This document shows, piece by piece, positions 11,401 through 21,820 of a stretch of 64,000 bases of DNA (its first letter is position 1; every line of letters begins with the position of its first letter). Below the pieces are notes generated by a model that did no database searches, was not told the DNA's origin, and was given only the letters and a program-made list of their open reading frames with translations. The DNA is from Planoprotostelium fungivorum. Taxonomy: Eukaryota > Evosea > Variosea > Cavosteliida > Cavosteliaceae. A program made the translations under genes and the position numbers. The stretch is from the NCBI GenBank assembly GCA_003024175.1, contig MDYQ01000013.1, positions 148,656 to 212,655 of the forward strand, read 5' to 3'.

Positions 11401-13122
11401 CGAAAACGATCTCTTCTATGGGCATTTCCCACAGAGTCTCCAGATTCGAATCCATAACTCCAACGACAAATGGCATGGGTGCACAGCAGTAGTGAATGAG
11501 TGAAGAAGGTAAGAGAGGGATGAGAATGCCCTGAGGAGGTTCGACGAAAACAATAAAATGAAATAAAATAGGAGACGCACCTGCCAGGCGAAGGGATAGA
11601 GAGCCGCGTTGAAAGCCATGACGGTGGAGGATAAGTGGGAAGGGCTGGAGCTGCTAAAAATAACTCTCCTCTCCCACACCATTGAAGCCATGATCTATTT
11701 TTGGCGTCGGCTCGTTGTAGATGGATTATATTCTCATATTTTCTTCACCTTCACGATGGAATCTCTCGTCAGGCTGTTCATGAGGTAAAAGAAAGTCACC
11801 TGAAGGATCGTTACGTTCGTCTACAACGATGTATATGGAGGACTCACGTCACCAAACTCAGAGAAGCCCGGCTTGAGGGACATGTCTATACTTCCAAAGT
11901 CATCGAGCATGAGCTTCGTCTTGTTGCCTTCTTTCGTCTTCAATTGGTCCACGTGATAGATCTTGTCGAGCATGCCTTGTGCTTCCGAGATGGAAGTCGA
12001 CATCTTCTGATGGCTGTCGATGAGTTGTATGGATTGATTGAAGAAGTGAAACCAAGGTCTGCGAGGGTGAGATGGAGGTGATGATGATGAAATGGGTCGA
12101 ATGAGATCGGATGATGGTGGTTTAGAGTTGGTGGAAGATTGAGAAGGAAAAAATGGTGAGATGGATACCTCTTGGAGAGAAAACAGATGGCGGTGTTCCC
12201 TCCCATCAAACCTGAATGAGACGTGAGATGTTAGACATTTGTGCGATATTCGGGAGAGATAGGAGTCAATTGATGGATGAGTGGTGTATGTCGATCACAA
12301 TGTCGTGGCTTGCATATGTGCAATGTGATCCATAACGTGATTGAACTCACCCTTCCAGCGTCTCGCGAATCCAAACTTTTTGCTTCCATCGCTTGCCGTC
12401 ATGATGAAATAGAAGGTGTCTTGCCTGTAGACAATGTAAGATCCCGTATCAATCTTCGGCCATCAAACGGTATTGGTCGATCGAATGAAGATCTATCGCG
12501 TTCGCTCTTCCAGAGCGATGAACATGGACATACCGACATTTCCATATCTATATGTTCCGCGAGTGAAATACGAATAGATAGATGAACGTTCTATAGACAT
12601 CGATTCGTATCCTTACCCCTGCTGCTTCTCTCGCGGATCCGACGGCTCCTCCTCTTCATCTGGGAAACAGAAGAGAGGCACGGCCGACAAATCTTCCGTC
12701 AGCTTCTTATCGTTGCCTCCCGCCGATGGTGGGTACTGATACACGGGATTGGCATTCCCTTGTATGATCTTTATGAAGAAGATGTAACTCCCCTCTCCCA
12801 TGTTTGAGGTCGATTACCTCTATAGAGAAGGACTCCTGTTGCTCTTCTAATGATGTTGCCGAGGCCGCTCTTGTCAAGAGATCGCTGTAGTCCAAATATC
12901 TTTTCTTTTTGGCCTTTTTAGATGGCAATGTGTTCCCGTTTCAGACACTCCACCTCTCAATTGCGGTAGCAGTTGTACCCAAAGGTCTTCCTTTGTCTCT
13001 GTGGACATCGATCTATGTCCCGCCTGTAGACGATGAGCTCACGTGTTCAACTGACGGTCGAATCTATGCACAGAGACGAGCGACGCATGCGACCTCGAAT
13101 TGTCGGACGAACAGAGTGACAT
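8464..13122 (-). CDS. DENN-domain protein (candidate Rab GEF), about 17 exons
   Basis: Minus-strand gene with all three parts of a DENN module, which usually activates Rab GTPases on membranes. uDENN: SYIFFIKIIQ, VPLFCFPD, then FYFIMTASDGSKKFGFARRW (12419-12351). cDENN: GLMGGNTAICFLSKRPWF (12211-12169, 12058-11848), VTFFYLMNSLTRDSIVK (11799-11749), MASMVWERRVIFSS and NAALYPFAWQ (11694-11581), GILIPLLPSSLIHYCCAPMP (11530-11382). dDENN: RVHANEAFNNDVSMLPPH (11261-11158), AMLRFWLNIVG (11116-10947), FLFNFKDCQMYHQFI (10848-10680). The CCAPMPF signature recalls DENND1. A long Pro/Ser-rich tail follows (10575-8464), possibly an SH3 ligand region. The start is weak: ATG at 13122 is a guess because the first exons (12930-13122) need very short introns. 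The end at 8464-8466 depends on the last two splice choices. Confidence 0.8.
8691..8711. repeat. Perfect 14-nt palindrome CTACAACGTTGTAG in a DENN intron
   Basis: Positions 8694-8707 read CTACAACGTTGTAG inside an intron near the 3' end of the DENN gene, shortly after its donor. Identical copies lie in introns of the MFS (21280) and ABCC (39758, 41317) genes. Confidence 0.8.
9350..9540. repeat. GATGATG/TGTGATG-rich simple repeat in a DENN intron
   Basis: Degenerate GATGATGAGATGATG and GTGATGTGCATGATG repeats fill the intron between YNDLVSMTHTAK (ends near 9601) and NNEAARQKEQT (starts 9293). It belongs to the same CATCATC-type repeat class seen in the GlnRS intron. Confidence 0.7.
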
Positions 13123-13231
13123 AGATGACGAATGAGAGAAGTGGCCTCTTCTGAAAGAACAACATGAGACGCACGATGGCTCATCTGCTTGAAAAACGAT
13201 TCGATTAAGTGGATAAGGTGATGCAAGTTCT

Positions 13232-14531
13232 TTAATGAACGATCAGTTCCGTCTTTCTGTCGGGTGCATAGAGGTCCTTGTACTTGTCGTAGATTCTCTG
13301 CAGCTCTGCAATGTACTTCTCTTGCACTTCATCGATGTAAGCCTCGGTGGGGTTCAGATTCTGAACCGTCGCAATCGGATGACCCACTGCATCACGATCA
13401 GCATCACTCTCCATCATCATCATCGTCATCGTCATCACATATAGACATACGTCACACTCGATCGAGAACATGATGCATGAGACTCACCCACGGTGGCCAC
13501 CTTCTTCCTTAGAGGTAACATTCCGTAGTCATAGTTAAAGACACCACGGCCGTAGAAAACAGGAGGCGACACGTTCGTGTACTTCTGAAACGTCTCTTGG
13601 ATGTGTCTCAATCTAGAACCCTTTGGATTCTCCACGGTGTTGTAGAGGTCGTTCTCTCCAAAGGAGAAGATGGGAACGAGAGAAGCACTGCACGTGTTAG
13701 ACGATGATGGGATCGTGTGGTGACGCATTCGAGATGGGATCGGACGATGATGGGATGTGATTCGATGGAAATGAAGATCACCCGTTGCGGATGGCGACCT
13801 TGATGAAACCTTTTCTCCTTCTCAGAGTGAGTTCGGCCTTGCCCACGTGTGCGTCTAACGCCTCCGCGGCTCCTCCGACGACAATGACGATGGAGGTAGG
13901 GTCCTTCAACTTCAAGATGCTCTCGCACGATTGGAGGGAGACGGAGGCGATGCCCATCGACAAAATGATGTCGCGATAGAAAGGGGTTCTGAAATTTTGA
14001 TCGAGGGTGAGGAGTCTGAGCTTGAGGCCCTTGAAGATCTTTGAGAAACCTGTTCCTTCTGTTCCAAAATTGATGGCTGCACCGTGGCTGATGATACCTT
14101 CTCTCGATCAATCGAATGGTGTTTGAGATGACTGCGACTCACCGTGAGGGTGATAACCGAAGACATAGCGCTGTTTGGGATCGAGATCGACTTCTTTGAT
14201 GATAGTGACGGGGAAATAGTTCGCCATGTACTTGAAGAACTTGAGTTCTCTAAACCATTGGATCGGGCGTCCACCCGTACGATGGGCTCTGTCCGAATCA
14301 TCAGATATCGACACGTCTAACGTCTAACTCGGATCAGATTGAATGAATCTCTCACTGATCGAAGAACATCCATCCGAGATAGATGACTAGAACCGGCCAG
14401 AAGATGGGAAAGAACAAGAGGGCGAGAAAGGCGGAAAGACATAGGAGAGGCAGTAGAGACCAAGTCAGAATGGCAGTCGTCTGAAGTCTTCTCTCCAGAG
14501 GTATCCTGTGGAAAGGTACCCAGTTGACCAT
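13232..14531 (-). CDS. DGAT2-family acyltransferase, 5 exons
   Basis: ER membrane acyltransferase of the DGAT2/MGAT family, which makes triacylglycerol from diacylglycerol and acyl-CoA. The start ATG at 14531 gives MVNWVPFHRIPLERRLQT, a good match to the family N-terminus, followed by a hydrophobic hairpin (LLPLLCLSAFLALLFF). The catalytic HPHG lies across the 14143/14097 junction (VFGYHPHG + IISHGAA). Further motifs are GGAAEALDAH, KGFIKVAIRNG, LVPIFSFGENDLY and FYGRGVFNYDYG. Exons: 14531-14356, 14288-14143, 14097-13782, 13687-13488, 13386-13232. It is intact from start to TAA. Exact substrate (mono- or diacylglycerol) is not decidable here. Confidence 0.9.
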
Positions 14532-14904
14532 GTTGTTTGTGTCGAGTGGTTGAAGATGTGACTGACACACGGAATTGTCCCAATTTACCCGGTGTGGTTT
14601 CTTCTTTGTTCCTACCGAATAAAGCCGGGTAAATTATTTTAATCCATATATCGCCATTGGTGGACACACTACTGTCTATGAGACATCTATGCACGAGAGA
14701 GAAACATGATGGAAGGAAGAATGCTCGCTCGATCAGAGGACGAACTCTCGACAACAGAAACGAATGATGGATTCCTTCATCCATTCAACGAGACGTAGTC
14801 CATCAAGTCGTCGTCTCATCATCGTGTCGCTGAACGCGGCAGATTGAGGCTTGCACGGATCACTTTGTTCATCGATCGAGACGACTCTGCACTCTTCTTT
14901 ATCT

Positions 14905-15923
14905 TCACTGCTTCTCGACCCATTCCTTGTACGTCTCCAGCTTTCCCTTCACTAGCTCCTGCGATGGCTTCACGTCTGCTCCACCGTAGTAACCGTACTC
15001 TGCGAAATAGCGCATCATCTCCCACAGCTCCTCTCCCATCCTCTCGAGCACTACTTCCTTCGGTGGCTGCACGTGAACCACCTTCTTTCCCTTCAGATTC
15101 CAAGCCTCCACCATCTCGGCCGGCGTCAGCTCGTCAGTGCAAGCCAAGATGCGTTTGCCGATTGCAGACTGACCCATATCGAGGGCCGCTCTGACCTATG
15201 GCGCAACGATCAGACAATTGATCGTGATCGCGAAAGATGATGAACTCACAAACTTTCCATAGTCGGCGGCGGTGTTGATGGCAGATATCTTCGTGTCAGA
15301 AGGTACCGGAAGAGATATGGCAGTGACACCGTTTGGAAGGTCTTTGGGTGCTAAGACGTCAAAGTAGGCCGCACAGAGGACAAAAGAGGCCGGAAGTCCT
15401 ACGCAGCATCGTCAGAACAGACGCTCGATGATGGAGAGATCACCGATGGATCGGATGTATTCCTCGACTTCGTACTTTCCGTCAAAGTGTTGGACTTTTG
15501 TAATCTTTCCGTTGGATATCTTGTCTACCGAGTCGACACTGGACCAGATGAAATGCTGGACGCCGGCAGCCTTCGCTGCATCGGCCATCCTCTTTCCATC
15601 TCCAACTTCCCTCTCTTTCTCTGACGAATCACTTCAGCTCACGACGTCTTCTTCGTCATCATCGAGGCAGCTCACTCTGATGCTCCCAGAAGTTTGTGAC
15701 AGCGAACACGGCGTGACATTCTGTGAATGCAGCGAGAAGCTCTTCGTAACTCTGGATGTCTGCCTTGACCACTTCGGCTCCCTTTTCCTTCAGAGAGATA
15801 GCTGCTGGCTTCTCAGTGTCTCGTGAGGGCTCTGATCTTCCATTCGGCATCGCCCAGCAGGTGTTGAATGACTGAGCCTCCTTGTATTCCGGTGGCACCG
15901 ATGACTGCGATTGTCTTTACCAT
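14905..15923 (-). CDS. NmrA-like NAD(P)-binding Rossmann protein
   Basis: Atypical short-chain dehydrogenase of the NmrA/HSCARG type, often a redox sensor without enzyme activity. The N-terminus MVKTIAVIGATGIQGGSVIQ carries the GxxGxxG dinucleotide motif. The gene continues with VFAVTNFWEHQ, GDGKRMADAAKAAGVQHFIW, SSVDSVDKI and LPASFVLCAAYFDVL, and ends ELVKGKLETYKEWVEKQ at 14905. About three introns (near 15200-15250, 15400-15450 and 15600-15670). The start 15923 is chosen because it gives the complete Rossmann strand. Function beyond the fold is inferred. Confidence 0.8.
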
Positions 15924-16606
15924 TGTTGTTGTTGTCTTTGTTCTTGTGTGTTGCTGTTCAAGTGAGGAGGTTGGCTGGCACAATTTCTGTCCGGCGATCG
16001 GACTTCGGACCTCGGAACTTCGTGATTGCGACAGACGCTCGTCATCACCTCACAGTGCATCATGTGATGCAGTGCGTTTTAGACAACTCCTGTATCCTAC
16101 TCATTAATGGATGTTCTCAGTGGTGGATTGCAAGAACTATATCAGAGTGGGAGACCCTGGATATTCGTACTATCATAAACCCAGATTCCTCTCGTGCAGT
16201 CTCGTACGTTGGATGTGTTGATAGCGGTACAGGAGGTCAGTGCTGTGACAACTGACGTATCTGTGACCAGAATTTGAGTGATGGTCGTACAGTCTTGCGT
16301 CGATCCATCTGATCTGCTGGGAGTAGCAGAAGCAGACTGAATCGTACATCTCAACATCACATGTTCTGCGCAAGTCTTTGTGTCGTCTCGTCTTAGTCGA
16401 ATTGTTCGCTCCATTCGTTCAGTTATCTATCCTCCGATGATAATGCTTGCAATATACCATATATGATTTATCTTCCACCACAGATCTGAAACGATGTATG
16501 ATCGTGCGTTGCATCAGACGAACCTGAAAAATATTTTCGAAGAATTTTTCCCACAACTGCATCTGATCTTCGCTTTCAGTTGGGCGAAATTCAAAACCAA
16601 CAACAC
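15924..16606. other. Divergent intergenic region
   Basis: Spacer between the NmrA-like gene (minus) and the SWI3-type gene (plus), probably holding both promoters. I see no convincing coding segment and no repeat family member. Confidence 0.4.
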
Positions 16607-19042
16607 ATGTCGGCCATCAAGAGGGAGAACGATGGAAGTATTAACACTCCCGATTCAAAGAAGATGAAGACAGAGACTTCCTTCAATCCTGTACCTGTTA
16701 AGCCATCTCCGGGCACACAACGTCCACCGTGAGCCCCTATCACATCCTATGTCTAACGTTTCATTCGTCCCATCCAAATATCAATGATGAACATATCACA
16801 GAATCACATCGACGACAAATCTATCCAATTCGGTCCCTCCCGCGAACAACGTCTCCGTTGTTTCAGGCAACGGTGGAGCGAACCCTCCGGTATTGAACCT
16901 TCCTGCTCATTGCAATTGGTTCAAGTTCAATGCCATCCACGACACGGAAAAGGCGGCACTACCCGAATTTTTCGATGAATCATCTCCTTCGAAGACACCT
17001 GCAGTGTGAGTCGTCTCGTCATATCACATCACTTCGTACCGATCCACAATCATCCTGCATCGTGCATCCATCTCTTCAAGGACGAACAACAGAATCGATT
17101 GAACCACATTCACCGTCATCTCATCTGCCTACAGTTATAAAGAGTATCGTGACTTCATGATCACCGTGTACCAACAGAATCCCATGCTCTATCTCACCCA
17201 GACAGCCTGCCGTCGCAACCTGGCCGGAGACGTCTCGGCCATATTACGGTGATGCTCCACTCTCACGATCATCATCACTGACATCTCATGCTCAGCGTCC
17301 ACACTTTCTTGGAATACTGGGGACTCATCAACAACAACATCGCCCCTGATCTATCGATTCCACTTTCCGCTCAACTTTTATCACCCACAGCGAATCGACA
17401 GAAACAGCCAGTCGAACAACTGTTAGACCTGCAGAAGAATGTCAAAAAAGTTGAGAGTCCGGGCGTCGATCTCGTGACACACCAGAACATCTTCCCCGTG
17501 CCTTCTCTGCCCCAACACAGGTAATACTTTTTAAAATTCGAAATTGACCCGTTGTAGATGCTCACTCTGCAAGGTGGATTGCAGTAAGTCGTGGTACACG
17601 AACCTCAACGTCATGAGCACTCACACGTCACTCCTCTTGGGCGCAGAACGTAAAACGCAGATTTCAGAGATCTGCCCCGAATGCTACACCCTCGCGAAAT
17701 ATCCAGACAATCTCAACTCTTCTGATTTCAGCCGAATGGACGCCAGCGTCGATGTTCCATCTACAACGAACGATTGGACGGATCAAGAGACACTGTTGCT
17801 CTTGGAGGTAAGTCTCACATTGAAACCACGGTCGCAATTGAATGAGACGATGACGTCATCAGGGTATAGAGAAGCACGGAGAAGAGTGGGATTCCGTCAG
17901 TGCACACGTTGGGACAAAGACAAAGGAACAGTGCATTCTTCACTTCATTCGCATACCGATAGAAGATCCATTCTTGGAGAATCAGCTCCATCAGGCTCAC
18001 AACTTCCGTATGGGTGAGTTATGATCGATGTGGATGTCATGATGCATGTCATGACGATCATCTCATGTCTGTGCGATCATCGTCTCATCATCTCGATGAA
18101 TATTATCATCTTCTTCATGATCATCATCTAATCATCTCCTTCATGATGATCACCACCTCCATGATCATCATCTAATCATCTCCTACATGATGATCACCAC
18201 CTCCATGATCATCATCATCATCTCCTTCATGATGATCACCACCTCCATGATCATCATCATCATCTCATCCGCGACAGCACCCAACTTGGACGTCGCATCG
18301 GAAGACACCCAGCAGAAGGCCTCCGAGGTCTTCAGTCGAGAAGACATCGCCTTCTCTGCATCATCGAACCCTGTCATGTCCATGATCGCCTTCTTGTCTT
18401 CTGTCATCAGCCCAACCGTCGCTGCCGCTGCGGCAAAGGCGGCAGCCGAGAGCTTCAAGGGACAATTCGGTGAAAAAGTGGAGGGACAGGTGATTTATTC
18501 TATTTTATTGTTTTTGTTGCGACGTATTTTATTTACTTTTATACTTTTTCATGGAAAACTTTTTTTGGGTTATTATTTCTTTCGAGAGGTTTGGGTCTGA
18601 TGATAGAAGGTAAATGAGAGTGCAGTGAATGAAGCTGCTGCTGCTGCCGTTGGTGCTGCTACAGTCAAGGCTAAGGTGAGACGATCGTATTTATCTGCAT
18701 AGAGAATAAAATGAAATAAAACATTTCATCGACAGAATAAAATAGAATAAAATGATTTTCATTGTCATGGACTGATGAAGGACAGCTGATCGCAGAGAGA
18801 GAAGAGAAACAGATATACGGACTCGTATCTAGAGTCTTAGACTTACAGCTCACTAAATTGGAGATGAAGATGTCCTTCTTCAATGACATGGAGGCCATGA
18901 TGGACAAAGAGATGGCACAGGTGATGCATCATCATCGGATGTCTTTGATGACTCACGGTTGTAGATCGAGAGGGAGAGGCAACAGATCTTCATGGACCAA
19001 GTGGCGATCAACGCATCACGTCTGCAGGGAAACAATCAGTAA
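16607..19042 (+). CDS. SWI3/SMARCC-type SWIRM-SANT chromatin remodelling subunit, 10 exons
   Basis: Scaffold subunit of a SWI/SNF-type complex. The order is a basic N-terminus ([10 protein letters not shown]), a SWIRM domain ([46 protein letters not shown]), a zinc-finger-like [13 protein letters not shown]...ICPECY, SANT ([38 protein letters not shown]), and a C-terminal coiled coil ([20 protein letters not shown]) as in SMARCC/RSC8. Exons: 16607-16728, 16802-17005, 17135-17248, 17296-17520, 17558-17807, 17863-18013, 18278-18489, 18619-18675, 18786-18920, 18965-19042. Two 3' splice sites use the GTTGTAG motif. An Ala-rich stretch is encoded at 18420-18660. It looks intact. Confidence 0.92.
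17521..17557 (+). repeat. 37-nt intron ending in GTTGTAG
   Basis: The half motif CCGTTGTAG forms the 3' splice site at 17549-17557, joining PQHR to CSLCK. The same arrangement occurs at 18958-18964 in this gene and at 25604-25610 in the primase gene. Confidence 0.7.
18112..18265. repeat. Tandem repeat of ~40-50 nt in a SWI3 intron
   Basis: About three copies of a unit with CTCCTTCATGATGATCACC and ACCTCCATGATCATCATC in the intron 18014-18277. The expansion is intronic and does not alter the protein. Confidence 0.75.
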
Positions 19043-19365
19043 AGAAGATGACATCGGTTGCATCATGTGAAGGCGTCTGATACATGTGTGTTCGTGTCAC
19101 AGTGGAGGGGTGAAGAAGGTACATGGATGCGTGAGAACGATTCAGATGCATGGGTAACAGGGTAGACCATCAAGTCACCTCCTATTCGATTCTCTACACG
19201 CGGTAGCTTGTATAACACAGACTTTCGCTTCTCTCGGGTGACATCAGAGGACATCAGCTCATCTTCTTAGGCTTTCCAGGTGTTGGGTGGAGGTGTTTTC
19301 ATCGTCTACAACGATTCCGTTTGGAGATCGCTTCCCAGATACGACGACAGGCTCATGCGATCTGA

Positions 19366-21561
19366 TGTCTCCTCGTATGTCTATATCTCCTCGTATGTCC
19401 ATGTCTCGTAAGCAATCGTTATACTATGGAACCATCAAGATTGTTGTCATTGCATTCACCGTCACATTCCTTGCCACATTAGCCAGAAGGAATCTAAACT
19501 CTGCACTCTTCAAATTTCTAAAGGTGTGATCCTTTCCCCTTCACATGGACTATTTATGATCTCGTTCGTTTGTGAACTATTCACAGGACCCGGATGTCCA
19601 TGTGACAGAGACACAATACGGAATGATCAACAGTCTATGTTCTGCGGCTTATTCTTTCAGGTCTCTCCGATGCATCTTCCATATCATCTGATATCGATTC
19701 ACAGTAAAGTCATCGGAGGCATCGCCGCCGATTATGTCGTCACTCCTCGCACCATGCTCTTCTTGGCCGTATCTGCAGGTGGTCTCGCCAGCGTCTTCTT
19801 TGGAATGTCATTCACGGTGAGTCGCTGCGATGGGATTGGAGAATGACTCTCATTTCCCTCTCGAAATCTGACGTAAATCAGTTGACACAATTTGCATTGT
19901 GTTGGTCTCTGAATGGACTGGCGTCTGGTATATCGTGGATACCTTGTGCGAAGGTGATCATGATCTGTGGCTTCATCTCATCGTGCGATATCGTCTCTCG
20001 TCTTTCACTCTCCATTCGAAAGAACAGACAATGTCTTCGTCTCATCACGATGCGCTGTGATCACATCATCTCAACTCATGTTCTCTCTTCGATTGTTCAA
20101 GCCATTTCTCATCATAGTCTACCATCACCGTTTCATTTCAATGCAACCTTCAGATTTCCTCCAATTTTCCATCGAATTCACGTTAGACAGATATTGAGCT
20201 CTTGGGTGGCCGAGTCAGAGAGAGGAACAAAGTTTGCCATCGTGTCTTCAGCACAGACGGTGGGAGGTGCTGCCGTTGCTCTCCTCGGTTCTATCACGAC
20301 TGAAGCTTACGGTTGGAGGTGAGAGATAATTTTGGCGGGAAAACGAAATTGAGACGCGGAGGGTAACCATGCTGGGGTCGGGGGTCATCGTGTTGTTCGT
20401 GGGAATTTCGGCGGTTTTTCAGATCACGGATACACCTGAGAAGGCGGGGCTGGCGGAAGAGATACCATTAGAGAAGGTGAGTCGTCGGCCTCATGACGAT
20501 GACGATTCCTCATCGCTCATGACTTACCAGATCCGGAGCCCCAGCGTGAGGGCCGAGGGAAAGGTCCAGGTGTACAAGATGAAATTTCATCGACATTTCT
20601 AACTCGACAGGTCAACACCGTACGCGTCGTGTTGACCAGCGGCTCGGCCTGGCTCTTGTCTCTCTCTTGTATGTTTCTCTACATCGTACGTAACGCCATA
20701 TTGGACTGGTGAGGTCACACTACAACGAGCCAAATCTGATGCAAGCAGGATCGTCCTCCTGATGGAGGAGCAGAGGTCGTTAGATGCCATCCAGGCGAAT
20801 TCTTGTATGTTCTGGTTCGAAGTGTTTGGGTTTTTGGGTGAGGTTTTATTTCATTTTATTCTCGTTCTCCTCGAATCTTCGCGAGAATGTCTTCACAATC
20901 TTCCACGAAAGAAAATACAAAAAAAGAAAATGATTCGAAGAAAAAGAAGAAAAATTAGACAATAGAGAAAAAAATGAAGAAAATGTATTGATTCTCTCTG
21001 CAGGAGGATTTGCAGCCAGTATAGCCAGCGATCGCCTCTGGCAGGGTAAACGAATACCAATCATGATGTTGTGCTCCGTCTGCCTCCTCTTCGCGGTGAG
21101 TCTTACCCTCCCCTCCATCTACAACCCGCCAGATCCTCGCCTTCAGCATCGACAAATCAAAATCGTTCTTCGTCAACAGTGCATTCTTATCTCTCATTGG
21201 CTTCATGATTTACGGCCCGCAAACTCTACTCAGTCTCGCTGCAATCGAAATCACAGATAAGAGAGCTACGGGTGACCGTCTACAACGTTGTAGATGGGAG
21301 ATATTGACGGGAGGCAGGGACGATACTTGGAATGATCGGAGTCTTTGCGGGCGTCGGCTCCATCCTCTCTGGAGCACCCATGGGTGATTCTCCACGATCT
21401 GACAGTTACCGACGAGATTTCAGGTTACGTAACGAAGAGGTTCGGCTGGAACGGCTTCCTCATCGTCTTGTCTGCTCTGTCTGCTCTTGTTCCCATTCTC
21501 ATGATGCCTCTCATGTACTGGGACAGCCGCGAGAAGACGAAAGAAGTGGAAGCACCTTGAT
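19366..21561 (+). CDS. MFS transporter, organophosphate:phosphate antiporter type, 13 exons
   Basis: Twelve-segment major facilitator protein resembling the glycerol-3-phosphate/hexose-phosphate family (GlpT/UhpT, SLC37). The start ATG at 19366 gives a Ser/Arg-rich N-terminus (MSPRMSISPRM), then TM1. TYGMI-like TQYGMINSLCSAAYSFSK, GGIAADYVVTPR, LNGLASGISWIPCAK, SSWVAESERGTKFAI and GGFAASIASDRLW are typical. Exons: 19366-19522, 19587-19660, 19705-19816, 19882-19953, 20191-20318, 20362-20476, 20531-20563, 20611-20708, 20749-20837, 21004-21095, 21133-21271, 21318-21383, 21424-21561. Three introns carry the CTACAAC family motif (20720, 21119, 21280). Substrate is inferred from the family; the membrane is not shown. 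Confidence 0.87.
21096..21132 (+). repeat. 37-nt intron with CTACAACCCGCC at its 3' end
   Basis: CTACAACCCGCC at 21119-21130 is followed directly by the AG acceptor (CCGCCAG). It splices LLFA to ILAFSIDKSK. Confidence 0.7.
21272..21317 (+). repeat. Intron with perfect CTACAACGTTGTAG palindrome
   Basis: The palindrome at 21280-21293 lies 8 nt from the donor of a 46-nt intron in the MFS gene. It is the same core as at 8694, 39758 and 41317. Confidence 0.8.
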
Positions 21562-21820
21562 TGGAAGAGGAGGAGAGAGAAGATGAGAAGCGATGACAAG
21601 GAGACGGAGACGATCATGAGATGGATGGCGTCTCGTGAGGAGGAAATGAATGTCTCGAATTGTGAAGAGTTGGAATGTTTCTTGTGATCCGTGATGCATG
21701 TGATGCATGTGAGGTGATGCACGTGAGGTGATGATGGTTTGATGTGATGATGTGAGGTAATCATGTGGGGAAATACAATACGAAGAATAGAATGTCTGTC
21801 ACTCTGATTCATTTCCATTG

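Noticed and set aside
17757-17772. CTACAACGAACG in the SWI3 gene as another intron motif copy
   Set aside because: It is in an exon, coding PSTTND in frame before the SANT domain; I take it as coincidence.
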